Shown here in pieces: positions 1-12,500 of a DNA stretch of 64,000 nt; position 1 is the first letter of the stretch, and every line of letters starts with the position of its first letter. Source of the stretch: Bryoerythrophyllum caledonicum. Lineage: Eukaryota; Streptophyta; Bryopsida; Pottiales; Pottiaceae. The DNA lies in assembly GCA_963971425.1 (NCBI GenBank), contig OZ020526.1:19001173-19065172 (forward strand), written 5' to 3'. Under the pieces are notes generated by a model that worked only from the letters and a program-made list of their open reading frames with translations, did no database searches and had not been told where the DNA came from. The position numbers and the translations under genes were made by a program.

Positions 1-2070
1 ATTTAAGCCGTGGGAGCGAGGAGCGAGAAGCCGATGTCACACCTGACAACGCCGAGGTCAGCCAGGAAGCTGAGAACCTAGCGGACCGGCGCACTACATC
101 TGCAGGCGGTGCTACTGCCGAAGGCGATATGTCAGGCGTCGCTTCTTACATGGTCCCGGTTCCTATCGAAGCCGAGAAGGAATGTCGGGCTAAGGAAAAC
201 AACGATCCGCCTATCGTTGAGAGGGATTCGCAGCCATCGGAGCCTATTGTGTCTGAAGAAGAAGCGGCAATGCCTTCGGAGCCTACCGTACCTGAAGAAG
301 GAGCGGCAACGCCATCGGAGCCTGTTGTGGCGGACGACGGGGACGAAACGCCTCTCGGATGGACCCAGGTAATGGCTGACCTCACGCTTGGAGATGGGTT
401 GCTAAACCTACACGGGAACCGAACCCCCGAGGACTTACGATTGTTACACGGGGTAAGAACACAACGAGCCGTGAAGGTTGCCGAGGGAATAAATAGACAA
501 AACCGTCCTTTTAACCTATCGCGATATCCGCCTATGTATGCTATGTTGTTTGCTTCCCCTCGAATCCGTGTCATTGAGACTACGCCCCTAACGACTATAG
601 ATTCTTGGTTTTTGTAGGACGGGTTATTGGAACAATGGAGAGAGCGAACTCTAGCGCAAGTCATCGAGGGCGTGATGGAGAAGAGGGAGTCCATTGTGTA
701 TCACCCAGGACTTCTGGAATCGCTCGGGAAACGCGTCCCTGATAACCCACCCCCGTATGAGTGTATGTTGCCCGAGAACCGCCACATCTGCACGTCTCGG
801 ATGCCCGACTGGAATAGAGAGCCCACTCTATGCTTCGAGGCTGCAAGTCACTCTCCGGAGCTGGTCGAGCAAAGTTTGGGTCTTATCGTCGAGCTTCTGA
901 AGCACAGGTTTAGTTTTTTTACTCTTATCGTCCGATACTTTCCGATTTGCTTCCTCAAGTATAGTTCATGTTCGATATCTTGTGAACGATAACCCCTTAA
1001 TACGATATGACTTGTACTGTACAAATGCACGTATCGTTTGCTAACTCACAGTGTCATTTCTGTCCCGCAGACCCCCTGGCAAGAAACTCGATGACATTGT
1101 AGACGATATGCTCGTCTTCGGCCCGGACAAGAGGAAAGCTGTGACCATATCGCTCAATCGTGCCGACTGGGGCTGCATTCTCCAGGACCGGCGAGAGCTC
1201 GACGGCTCTCTTATGGACTTCCTACTCCGGCATATCGTATACCGCGCTGACCCGGAGGTACGACGGCACTACGCGTTGACTCACAACTGGATGTCCAATT
1301 GCATGCAGTCGAAAATTGATGACGCAAGCACATGGGACGAAGTCGTGTATTACATCTATCGTATCGTGCGTACCGTATCTTGACTCGAGGACACACTAGT
1401 AGTGCCCTACCAGAACATGGGTCACTGGAGTATATTTGTCGTGGAGGACTCCCAGACGATACAATTCGACACGTTGAATATGCACCGGGACGAGCGAGCG
1501 GGCAACTTCGCGATTGTGTTGCACATGGCGTGGGCGATGGCGAGGGGTGTTTCGCCTAAGTCGGCCATGTGGAGGAAGTGGCAAGGACGGAAGGTGAAGA
1601 GGTTGCCGATTCCAAAGCAAGCGTTGTCGTGGGAGTGCGGTTACGTATCGTGCTTGGCATTCTGGCAGTACCTCGTCATACGTGGGAGTAGTCCAGTGTC
1701 CGATCCGGATTTGCTGCAGAACCACAAATGGCAGGACTGGGCGGGGTCAAAAGCGCGACTGTGGTTAGTTCAGGCGTTCTATCTCGAGCTTATTTCCCCG
1801 CCCAATGGGTTTTCTAAGCCTACAGTTGATGTCTGGAGTCCTGTACAGGCATATGTTCTCGCCAGCGAGAACATGGAGGGCGATGATGAAACCATGGAGA
1901 TGAGCCCGGAAACAGGAAGGAGGAATACGACGAGGGCTGCTATCGACTTGGGTATCGAGAAGACGATAGCATTGCAGCTCAAGGGATGTCGTGTGAGGCA
2001 GCCTCTCGGCGAAGCACCTAGGGAAGGGGTGAAGAAGCCGGGCACGAAGAGAAAGCCGAAGAAGAAGTAG
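1..2070 (+). CDS. MULE-borne C48 (Ulp1-like) cysteine protease, 5' partial, one in-frame stop
   Basis: Ulp1-family enzymes remove SUMO-like modifiers; the role of those carried by MULEs is unknown. Best exon model: before 1 to 452, 618-907 and 1071-2070, with phases that agree (0, then 2). The first exon is acidic and repetitive, with several PSEP-type motifs. The protease core is in the last exon: His in GHWSIFVV, Asp in FDTLN, Gln in PKQALSWECGY and the nucleophile Cys in the same WECGY motif, so the catalytic set looks complete. The tail is lysine-rich. An in-frame TGA at 1381-1383 lies between the domain's N-terminal half and the His motif; the frame continues unchanged after it. It is either a disabling mutation or a missed splice, but the only GT-AG pair nearby would give an implausible intron of about 40 bp. 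The gene converges on the transposase gene. Confidence 0.72.
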
Positions 2071-2420
2071 GCTCAGAGCTTCTTCTTCTTGTATTTTATA
2101 TGTACGATAGGTTAGGCTCAGACATATCGTCCGACGATAGGTGTGTATACATTCATTTTCCGATCAAATACCGGACGAATCTGTACTGTACATTCCATTA
2201 TGTACAAGAATGTGTTGGTAATGAAATGATCGCGAAGATGTCTATCTATCCTGGCTATCGTTTATCTATGCATAATAATGTGTATTTGTCCTACCAATCC
2301 TGTTTGTATCCTGTCGAGGACTATACCTCCCGCGATAAGAACTATAGGAGCGAGAGCAGTATACCTCTTCCGATAAGATGAACATATGTAGGAGAGGACG
2401 ATGGACCACAATATGGCAAC

Positions 2421-2444
2421 CCGATAACGCGGTGGCGTTATCGG
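2421..2444. repeat. perfect hairpin between the convergent MULE genes
   Basis: Two 10-base arms (CCGATAACGC and its exact complement) flank a 4-base loop, in the short spacer between the protease 3' end (2070) and the transposase 3' end (2480). It contains the element's favoured CGATA/TATCG word. It may be a subterminal-type repeat or a 3'-end signal; function is inferred only from position. Confidence 0.6.
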
Positions 2445-2479
2445 ATCTCTAAATTAAGAATATAGCCTATTGGCTATGC

Positions 2480-5400
2480 TTACTGCGTAAGGTTCTCGGG
2501 AGCACGAGCCGAGGAATGTCGGTAACCTCGCGAATCTAAGAAATCGCGCAGTCTTTGAAGCCTCATTCCGAGCCCGTCTCGGTTACAAGGGAGGGAATGA
2601 GCAATCTGCAGCAGTAGATGAAGCATGCCGGCATCAATATCTGCCTCGATTCTCGACAATGTCGCATCCATACTTCGTAACTCGGCGTCCAAGTGCCGCG
2701 CCAGTATCGGTTGCCGATACGCCTTATCGAGGAGCTTCAAAATGAGTTGGTGCATGCGGTCGAAGTCATCTGACCACACACTTCCTAGTTCTCGTGTTGG
2801 CGATGTCTCGAAACATACATCTCGGTCACATGATCTTGAAGGCAAGATATCGTTGGCGTCGATATCGAGAACAGGCCGTAGGATTTCCGATCTCTGGTCG
2901 TTGGAGAGCAGGAGATTTGTCATACCTCCTTGGGCCGTGCCGCGTAGAGAGCCGAGGTATCGGGCAATCTTGCCCGAGGCTAGGTCGGGTCTCGTTAACT
3001 CGAGTACTTTAACTTGATGCTTGCAGATGTTCCCTTTCTGGGAATACACACACTCGCAGACGGCCCACTCTGTGCAAGGATTGTATACAGCGTACGCAAT
3101 GTGACCTCGTTTCGAAGACCTAACCAAAGCCGGTCCTCCAATATACATTGGCAATACGACGTTCTCGTTTGGGATCGAATTGGCTTGAATAATGGAGTTT
3201 ACCATAATCTGCCTCAACTTCTTGTTCTTCACGAACCCGTTCTGTTTACTCCAGTCGGTGTAGTCATATTTCTCAATGACATTCCCAGTGAGCTCATAGA
3301 TAAGCCAGTCCATCCGTCGGCCGATAAGCTTCCTTTTCGACTGTCGCAAGACGGATTTCATGTTCGAATGGAATGACTCTATCGCAGCTGTGGTATCCTG
3401 GCCCGCATGAGGGATCTTTCTGTCTCCCACTACCCACATATGGATTTTCGGCATCCATTCCTTGTCAAAATACTTCCAGTACTCCTTTGCATCTGGAATG
3501 CGTGCCTTTGCCTCCATATAGACGTGTTGAACCCACTCTAACAACGTCCAGATCTTCGTAGGAGGTCCTCTCGTAGCAGGGTCATCGCAATCACTTGGTG
3601 TCTCCGACATGTACATAAGATCCCCTACAGTACGCAATGCAGCAGCTCTCGTCTCCATGTCTTTCAACTTCGCACAAGCGTTCTTTTGCCAGGCTCGACG
3701 CACGTGCCACAAGCATAGGAACAGAAACGACCGAGGCCAAACTTCCCTGCGATAAGTAAAAACACGATAATCCATCAGATAACCCGGCACGATACGAGAA
3801 AGCCGGAACGCCGATATGTCGGATCATCCCGACCTGAACCTGACGTACAAAAGGCAAGATATGAAACCAGAGGGGGTATTCTGTGAGTCTCTATAGTTTC
3901 TTACCGGAGTGAATTGATCTCGTTATCGGCGTCGTCGAGTACGAATGCTGTAGGTCTCCATCTTGGGTTGATTTGCTCTAGCTTCTCTTTTAGAGCGTGC
4001 ATCCAAGGCACTAGATCACTTTGTTTTGATCTCGCGGTGATTATAAAGGCGACGGGCACGCCATTCCTCCAGTCGTCGAACACCATCATCGTGAATAGAG
4101 GGTACTGTAAACAATAGGAAATATTAGTACTAGAAGATACGAATCGATGTAGCAGAAGTTCGTAGATAGGATGAGTAGACACATTCAGAGCGAATCGTAA
4201 AGGCACATACCTTCTTGTTGTTTGTAGCGAAGGTCCCGTCTATCGCAATAATGCTATCGTGCCCATAGTTGAGCATCATCCGCAGCTGAAAGGGGGTCTG
4301 AATCCCTATCACGAAGGGCACGTTGTCAGAGTTCAGGACCCCTTCTATCTTAGTCCCCAGATCCTGGTAGTAGAATACCATCTCTCGATTCTCTCGTACC
4401 CACATTCTAACACTCTCGGCATCATTATGGTGCTTCTGGTAGAGTTCTTGCGCACGGACGCCACAAATGTTCCGAATATCCTCCATGCTCAGGAAACAAT
4501 CCCGAGAAGGTGTGAGCGTGCCCTCATCGCGTCCTTTGAGTACCAACCTCTGATGCTTTAGTTTAATCGATTCCATAGGAACGAGCTCGTCGTACTGCCG
4601 TAGAACCCAATCTCTAACCTCCTCCGATATGCACTTTCGGAATCTGAGTCTCCCCCTGGTGATGTTTACCTTATCGTGAACGATAATGCCCTCTCTATCA
4701 ACGTGATTTTTGCAGAAGTACCCTATCTCGGCGATAGATGGTAGAAAGTAGTACCTCTTTACATAGAATCTACATTGGCAGCCCACCTTCATAGACCCTC
4801 CCTCCTTCGCCTCAGTAGCACGAGGGCCTTTCTGACCACGTCCTGAGTATATCTGTTTTCCTTTCCGATTGTATCGTCGTGCTGTGGGTGCCATATCGGG
4901 AGTGATATCGTCGATCTTGTCTCTATTGTCTTGGGGACCGTATTGACAACGCCATCTGCAACGACAGCCGAGAACTTTTAGTGATGGATACAGTGCGCAG
5001 TAGACGATATGACAGTAACCCTCGTAACAGCAATGACCATCTTACCGTTGAAGCTCGATGGAGCAGTTCCAGCGATAGTGGATCTTATCTCACACGTTCG
5101 TGGGGTCGAATTTATCCCGCACGAATGTGGTCTCGACGTCCTTTCGGCCTGATTGCTCACCGTTCACGAAATCCATTACTCTATCCCATGGAATGTAGGC
5201 GATAAGCTTCGATTGCTTTCCCTCACCGGGGTCATGATCAGGAAGACCATGGAGGTCATCAACAGCGGACTTCGTCTCCCTCTCGGCCTCAATATTCCAC
5301 CTCAGATCTTTCCAAGTTAGCAAACCAGGTGGAGGCTTATGTAATGCATCACGCATCCTAAGAACCTTGTGACCATGCTTCATGAGGTACCGAGCGTGCG

Positions 5401-5587
5401 GGCCTTCTCGGATAGCTGTATCTAGATCTTGCACACCCTCCTCACGCACACCAGCAGGCTTCTTTCGACCCTGCCGCCTCCATCCTCTCGCTGCCACCCC
5501 GTTATCGGCTCCACTCCGAACTGGTACCTCACTTGCATCCACACCTGGGAAGACCGGCGGCAGGAGATTCAGATCCAGGAACTCCAT
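2480..5587 (-). CDS. FAR1-like MULE transposase with SWIM zinc finger, apparently intact
   Basis: Cut-and-paste transposase of the Mutator superfamily. Four exons on the minus strand: 5587-5094, 4955-4211, 4104-3905 and 3746-2480. All junctions are GT-AG and phases agree; the joined frame is 2706 nt, coding 901 aa with no stop. Order of domains: an N-terminal region beginning MEFLDLNLLPPVFPG; a FAR1/WRKY-GCM1-like zinc-binding region starting at WRCQYGP and including VGCQCRFYV; the MULE DDE core with first Asp in IAIDGTF, second Asp in VLDDAD, the CLWHVRRAW block, and Glu in TAAIESFH; then a C-terminal SWIM finger with CEC and CKH. All catalytic residues expected of the family are visible. 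Domesticated FAR1/FHY3 proteins share this layout, but the protease partner and repeat setting favour a transposon gene. Intactness suggests recent activity. Confidence 0.88.
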
Positions 5588-6055
5588 TCCCGCTGCCTAT
5601 CGGTGACACTCTACTCTCCCGCGAGCACAACAAATGGCGCCGCAATGAACACGGGCTGGGGAGACGTTGCAAGCCGAGTCCAACATAAATCATCTACATC
5701 ATATCCGCTCCTCGGATTGCCCGGATGATACTGGCTTATCGGCGGCGGAGGGCGGGTGGATGGGTCCCACCGGTACACGTGGGCGTGGATCCGTTCCTAG
5801 GCCGATAGCCGATATGGTGTTATCGGGTCTCGGGGTGTGCGCCGATAGCAGGGGCGGGCAGGCGTTTATCGGGATGGATCGGGCAGGGATCTCGGAAAGG
5901 GCAAGAGGCGCTGGAAGGAAAAGACGCGGACAAGGGGGCGGAAAGATGCTTTTGGGGGACGGCCGCGGGAGACGGAAAGAAGACCAAAACAGGGCCTGAC
6001 AGCCCGAACACGGATTGAACCTAGTGAGCGGGTTATTTTGCTGCTGACCAAGCGC

Positions 6056-6276
6056 TACACTAAAGATGACATTTAGTGTAACACCCAGTAAATGACTTGT
6101 AAATGCTATAAGTTTTTACTTTAAGTGAATATTTTTACCAACTATGTTTATAATGATCCTCTTATTTGAATACTATAGAGAGTTGTGCTCTTGGTAAAAA
6201 TTGGCATCAAGAGTAAAAACTTATAGCATTTACAAGTCATTTACTGGGTGTTACACTAAATGTCATCTTTAGTGTA
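6056..6276. mobile_element. MITE with 63-bp inverted ends at a TA site
   Basis: Arms at 6056-6120 and 6212-6276 are complementary over their whole length. The outermost TA on each side fits a TA target duplication, giving a 217-bp element that begins CACTAAAGATGAC. Each arm also folds on itself (ACACTAAA with TTTAGTGT). TA duplication is typical of Tc1/mariner-Stowaway elements; the CACTA start recalls En/Spm, but no 3-bp duplication is present. No coding capacity. Confidence 0.85.
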
Positions 6277-6336
6277 GCTTTTCCAGTTCGCGGTAAGAAT
6301 GGGTTTCACCTGAAAATCGGGGGATATTTCATAGAG

Positions 6337-6627
6337 TTACATCTCGGCCACGAACGTGAGTTGTGGGTCCCCGTTCAACTTAGCGGTAGTGATGAACGCT
6401 GCAATCTCTAGATGTGTCTCTACGTATTTGGCGTGCTGATCTCTGGCTAATGTCCTGTTTCTCAAGCCATCAGATCCAGTTGGGTAAAACTGCAACTCGT
6501 TACTGGTAGACTTAAGAGAATGATGTTTAGTGGGAACGACTTTTCTGATGATTTTTCTTAGTATTTTATTGTTCTGTGGATGTTTCTGGAGTGGAGGTAT
6601 TTGGTTGAGTGTTTGGGTCCTTGGCAA
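6337..6627 (-). CDS. hypothetical exon-like ORF
   Basis: The last ~65 residues (from about VVPTKHHSLKS to LTFVAEM) read like ordinary protein, while the first 30 do not. It could be a terminal exon or a gene fragment on the strand opposite the dioxygenase exon that follows. I recognise no family, and the splice acceptor just inside the ORF is weak. Chance ORF is a real alternative. Confidence 0.2.
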   Translation of the reverse strand: MPRTQTLNQIPPLQKHPQNNKILRKIIRKVVPTKHHSLKSTSNELQFYPTGSDGLRNRTLARDQHAKYVETHLEIAAFITTAKLNGDPQLTFVAEM

Positions 6628-6725
6628 CTGTTGTATGATCAGGCGAGTGTAATCTGAGATTGTTGGTGCAACTGCATGAGTCTGGATGTTGACTAATGAT
6701 TTTTTATGGTGGTGTGGTTGCGCAG

Positions 6726-6998
6726 GCTTGGACGAACGGCCGATTTCGGAGTGTCGAGCACCGAGCTGTTGTGAACGAGTCTGAGGCGCGCATGTCGATG
6801 GTGTACTTCGCGTCGCCCCCAGCCAAGAGCGAGATTAAGATCCCTGACCAACTTATTACTGCCCAGAACCCGCTGCGGTTCCGGACCTCCTTCACATGGG
6901 AAGAGTACAAGGCTCATCTGTTCAAGAAGCATGTCGGAGGCAATGGAGTGAAGATCTCCAAGCAATGGCTGCTCCACCCATGTTGCACAACGTCCTGA
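6726..6998 (+). pseudogene. orphan last exon of a 2-oxoglutarate/Fe(II) dioxygenase (DOXC type)
   Basis: The enzyme class oxidises hormones and specialised metabolites, using 2-oxoglutarate and Fe(II). The 90 codons begin AWTNGRFRSVEHRAVVN, the conserved C-terminal core: His in VEHRAV is the third iron ligand and ARMSMVYF carries the R-x-S pair that holds 2-oxoglutarate. FTWEEYKAHLF also matches the family tail (gibberellin-oxidase-like). A splice acceptor (TGCGCAG) sits immediately upstream. No exon with the HxD part of the iron site was found on + upstream; that side holds a MITE and the MULE. The gene is therefore truncated, or split by insertion with its 5' part beyond the window. Confidence 0.75.
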
Positions 6999-9509
6999 GC
7001 AATTCATTCTTTTTCCCAGCAAAGACTACTAACACCTAGATGCGATACTACAACTTCTCCCTCCTGCACATAATACTATATATTATCATGACCTCAGCCC
7101 TGTATACATCCCCGATACTTTATCTTGATAGATTTTTCCCCCGCTACGGGAAGTTTTGACTGAACAGCGCAGTTTAGCTAGCTGGTAGGTAGGTAATTTG
7201 TTCTAATCAACTGATCAAGGGCTCTAGATTTAGCCGGAAAATCAGGTCAGCTCACCAGCAGCGTCGTTCACTTGGTTGTGACAGTGATGGTGATGATCAA
7301 ACTTAGCCAGTCTAGCTGTCTCCGGGCCACGCTGGCTGGCTTTTAGTGGGAACTCAAATACTTTGAATGGAAAATCCCCAAGTTTTATCCAGTAAAACTT
7401 TTGTTTTCCTTTCCAACACTTTTGCAGCTGCGCAATTTTAAGTTTCTGTGCTTTTCAATCTGCTTTGATGGATTTTTATATCTTCGCCAGTTCAGAACCA
7501 TGAAGCACTCAGGTCAGATATTAAAACGTACTGTAAATAGCACCGAAAAGCTTCCAAATCAATGGACAACGTTTGAAAAAAGAATTCGTAAATATATCTA
7601 ATCCAGTTCCCGGGGTACTGTGCCCCCTGCTTCCAAGTCAACTCGCCCTTAAAAAGAATCCGGCAAAGACTCTTGGCTATGAATAAACCTGAAAACTATT
7701 CCGGAGACCACGAACTTACCTGGAGACATGGTGCCGCCGTGCTGCTGTAGTTCATCAATCCATGGCTACGAAAAGAAAGCTCCGCATTTCCCAACGTAGT
7801 GCACTATTCCAAAAATAAACGGAAAATTCCCAATTTTACGCGAACGCACGCCCAGTATAAGGGACGGTGGAGCTGCACCCCTGTTCATGATCCACGCATG
7901 GTGAAATATGCCACCAACTTGCACGCCTGACCAAGTTCAGCACCACGGTTTACATCAGGGGTTCTGTATTTGGCGACCTGGAGTCGAAGTGACGAGTTTT
8001 TATTTCCAAATAAAAAGAATATTCCCTAAAAGTGGGAAAATTAAGATTTTGTATCGTCAAAACTTCATTGATGGTCGTTGGCATATAGCCATATTGCTAC
8101 TAATGAACAGTGGGGACTCCATTCTGTCTCCAAAAAGGACGTACAAATCTATGTTTATGACGATGAATTCTCCAAAATGGATATTTACGGAGAAAATTCG
8201 GTTTCGTAAGGTTTCGAGAGAAACTTTGTGTCGCCAAATATGCGGGCATCAAAAAATTTGTGTCGCCACCTGGCCAAATCCGGCTAGAACTGTGAAACCA
8301 AAACAAAAGCCCTGGTTTACATTCATGAACCGAACATTGAATCTGCCAACTGACCCTCGTGCTTGACACTGATCACATTGACTTACGCTCCATAGTGCAA
8401 CATTGAAATAAGTTTCTCCTTCGCAAGTGTCTAAGCCGACACCCAACTTGCAAGTAAAGATTCCCAGTATCGAACCTACTGCCGTTCGTACGTGTGGCAG
8501 TTAATTTATAGTCGCCGCCCCAATTCAGCTGTAATTCATTCAATATCTCAACTTGTGCCCACGTACATAACAGATACAGTCCGACCGCTTCATCTTCTCT
8601 GCGCTCATCCAAGTAAGTACTACTAGTACTGTTACATTGCACAGTGCCGAAAGAGAACAAAGTTCAAACACATGAAAGAATCAGCGATGGAATGGGATCA
8701 GACAAGGTGCCACACAAATTAAACTAAATCTGCGTTAATGGTGCCAGTTGGCCCTTCCAGCTATGCACAACCTGATGCGTCGATTCTAGTTCGTCATCTG
8801 CACTCACACCTACAGTACTGCACAGTACATCACAAGTAATGTAGCTAGTCTAATTGGGGAATTGAGCCACGAGGATGTTGTGGATGCAAGAGAAGGCGCG
8901 TCAGGATGGCATCATCGAAGACAAGAAGAAGACGAAAAACAACAGAAAGGAACTTCATGATCTCCAAACATGAAAAACATTCGGAACAGTTGTTTTTATT
9001 TCGACGAAAGTGGAAGTTCCTCTCACTGCAGGTAAGAAGTAGAACCAAGAGTTCTAAGAGCATCAGCTGGAACAACAACAAAGAAAACATTGTAGCAATC
9101 CGGTTTACCAAATAACACTCTACACATAGAAATAAAGGCGCATTCAACAAGTAGGCTTTGTTTAGAGTGCCTTTGTTTTTGCACTCATTGGCACTTTTTC
9201 ACTCATTGTGTCACTCATTGGCTCAAAGAGACTTTGAGGGCGGGATTTCGAGTACCTGCAACTCCTTCTCGTAGCCCAAAAATAACCCCTCTAGGAACCC
9301 CGTTCAAGAGCCTTGAATCCTTAATTGTTGGGCATGCTCTAAGACCCACTTTAGACCCATTGTAACAATTATAGACACAAAATAATACAGTATGTACCGT
9401 GAGCCTAGATGATATTTTGCATGATCTATAAGAAGAATAGATTATGATAACACTTAGTGGTTGATTTGAGGTGGGCCCAATGCGTTTTGGCATAGTAACC
9501 AACTACCAA
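6999..9509. other. no recognisable gene
   Basis: About 2.5 kb downstream of the dioxygenase exon. It holds only short ORFs without family resemblance. One stretch near 9281 resembles a degraded TTAA-family terminus (ACCCCTCTAGG). Nothing else stands out. Confidence 0.5.
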
Positions 9510-12500
9510 TTAACCTCTAAAGGACCAAATGTCCCAAATGGGTTTTTGGAAGGTTCAATCAAGGTCCTATGATGTCAATTTAGAAAATTCTTCTTTGAAA
9601 TTTTTATTGTGGATGTGCATTACTAAACTTAAATGCCATAGTAATTCTTTTCTAAATGCGACATCAATCCCTAAAGTTCTTTGACATTTAGCACCCAAAC
9701 TCACTGAAAACGGCCACTTTCAATGCATTTAACACAAAATGCAAATAAACACATTTTTTACATATCTAACCATAGAATCTTGTACTAGGAATGTACAAGA
9801 CTTTGTGTGTGGTAGAACTTTTGTTTAGTATGACCACACAAATTGACCTTTTGTTTAGTATCAAACTTTGAAGTGAGACATAAACTATCTTTGAGGCCAT
9901 ACTAAACACCTTTAGCAAACTTTGCAAAATTTTGAAGTTTTGCTACACTATTTGTCATAGGTCACACTAAAGTGCTCTTCTATTTGTATATGTAAGTAGA
10001 AATAGTTTGAAACTTCTAAACTATAAGGCAGACTTCTACAATAAATTATGTCAACTTATATATATTAAGAACTTTCTCATTCAATAAAAAAATCTTCAAA
10101 ACATTATGCCAAAATTTGAGATTGAGGGACTCAATTGCAAACCAATGAATTCCCCCTAAAGAAATTATTGTCCTTTAGGGATTAGTGAAAGAAATATAGA
10201 CTTTTTGAATTTCAATCAACGAAAGCGGCCACGTCGGGGCTGCTCCAAAAACGATTGCTAAGACACTCTATTAAAATGTGAGACTTTTCAATATTAACAA
10301 GTAATATTACTTCCTTTCATATTGTTAAAACAACAATTTTTGTCTTTAGTGAAAAATAGCATATAAACCCAAGTGAAACATTTCCAGACAATGAACATTG
10401 TTGGGCAAGGTGCCGAAAACCTCTTCTATTCCACACAAAACTTAGAAATCTTCCTTTTAATTAACTTTTTTCTAGAACAACATGTGGTGTAGTTTTAAGA
10501 ATATTCATTTAGATCTCCATCCATTTTAGTGTAGCAACAATTATCCCTCAGTTTTCATTATCCTTTACTTTTTATTTTCATTTGTACTGAATCCAAATTA
10601 CTTAGAAGTTTAAGCTTGCATTTTGCAATATTTTATTTGTTGCTTTTGTTTTCAAAATTTTACACCAGTTTTGCTTATTTGTCTTCCTCAAGTTCACCAT
10701 GCTTACTGTACTCTCTTCTATCTTACTTACTTTGGTCTTCCTTAATTTATATGGCTCCAGAAACATGCATGAAGTACTATTCTTAGGGCATCTTGATAAA
10801 ATATATTAGTCTTCTTTAGTTTTGTATTTTAATCCTAGGTCCTTAACCCCTAAGAGCCCATTCAACCTTGGGGACTATTTGCATTTTGGGCAGGTTCCTA
10901 AAATTTTAAAAAATAATCTTCTTCTTTTAAAATTTTCACACTAGTTTGTCCCTAATTAGAGGTTTGTAGAGCTATTTTTATTATTATTTTTGGATTCGTG
11001 GTTTGAAAGTTAGTACCACCCAAAGTCAAATTGGGGACTTTGGGCCGCTCCATAATTTTCGCTAGAAGTTTCTATTGACATTGGGGTTTACCATACACAT
11101 AAAGAATATTATTGTCTTTGATGACGTCAAAAAAATTCTTGTCTTTAGTGCACATTAACATTTTAAACCCAAGTCAAACATTTTCATATATTTTGGGCAA
11201 GGGGGGGAAAAACTTCATCTTTTCTACATAAAACCTAGAGATCTTCATATTTTTCACTTTTTTATTTTTGGTGAATACCATCTTATAGACCGTTTGGACT
11301 AAGTTCCAAAAAAATGAAATTGAACCTCCACTCTTTGCACACTTGTTTTGAGTAAGCTACACCTCTTCTCTACCTCTAAAAATTGGTGTATGGAGGTATA
11401 ACATCATGCTTAAGACAATGGTAAAAGATTTAGACCCTATGTAGTGCAAAAATTTGATACAAAGTGAAGTCAAAACCTACTTATCTACTCAACACAGGGA
11501 AGAAAAATGCACCATTTTCTTGACTTTAAAGACTATAATCTATCAATATGTGCAGTGGATTACAAACCAAAAATATGGAGAATATGTACAGAATTCTATT
11601 TTAATCCCTAAAGTCCCACGACAATTTCACACCAAAAACATTTCAAAACTGTTGATTCTAGTGGAATTAGTAAGGAAAAAACAAAGCACTTATATTTCCA
11701 TTTCTAATTTTCATGTATCATATCTTTCTCATATGTTTGAAATTTGAAAATCCGTATGGTAGATGCAAAGATTTCCATTCCCTTTCCAAGAGAAAATTTT
11801 ATTTTTATTAAATGGACAAAAACTCGAATTTCTATTGAATTTAGAATTTATTAAAGTTTTGCAACACTATTTGTTGTATGTCACACTAGACGGCTGCACT
11901 ATTTGTATATGTTAGTGAAAAAAGCTTATAACTTTTGAACCGTAGGTCGGATTTCTACAAAAATTGTGTCTATGCAAAGCTAATAAAAAGTTGCCCATTC
12001 TGTAAAAAAATCTCAAAGTAAGTAATGCCTAGAATTGAAAACGTGGTACCCTACCCAAACTCAAAATGTCCCCCGAGGGGACACTTGGGCATTTAGGGGT
12101 TAAGTAACATACATACAAACTTTCACCAACTTTGACTCCATAGATTGAAAGAATATACTACACGCTACGGTCAGTTTTCGACAGGCAAGTGCCAAAGCAT
12201 TTTTTTTTTGTCACATATGGTTCGACACAATGGATATGACATAGGTATCACCTAGATCTTGCCCAAGTATCACCCAGATCTCGCAAGGGTGTCACCTTGG
12301 TATTACATAGGTATCGCCTAGCCAAATCTCTTGTAATTTCCAAAATTTTGGACAAGTTCCCATTTTGAAATAATTATGTACAAAACTGACCATAGGGTAG
12401 GGTAGTGTTTGAAGTAAGGAAATTATGTGTTCATTTTCTTTACTGCGTTGTATGGATTAGCAGGCTTTGACTTTGCTTGGTGTCCAATTTTTGCACAACA

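Larger units (their letters stand above)
1..5950. mobile_element. Mutator-like element (KI/Ulp1-MULE type), 5' side cut by window
   Basis: A C48 protease gene on + and a FAR1/MULE/SWIM transposase gene on - converge, with their 3' ends about 410 bp apart. Plant MULEs that carry an Ulp1-like protease beside the transposase are known (Kaonashi/KI-MULE class). The left end lies outside the window. The right end is placed near 5950 only because element-like GC-rich sequence gives way to other sequence there; no terminal inverted repeat could be confirmed. The whole block is rich in TATCG/CGATA, for example around 2100-2450 and 5740-5880, unlike the AT-rich DNA to its right. Confidence 0.7.

Noticed and set aside
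5995-6060. tRNA-like look on the minus strand (GGTTCAATCC and GGTCAGCAG words)
   Set aside because: T-arm and acceptor stems do not pair; no plausible cloverleaf.
6056-6276. CACTA (En/Spm) assignment for the MITE
   Set aside because: The ends start CACTA, but flanks show a TA rather than a 3-bp duplication.
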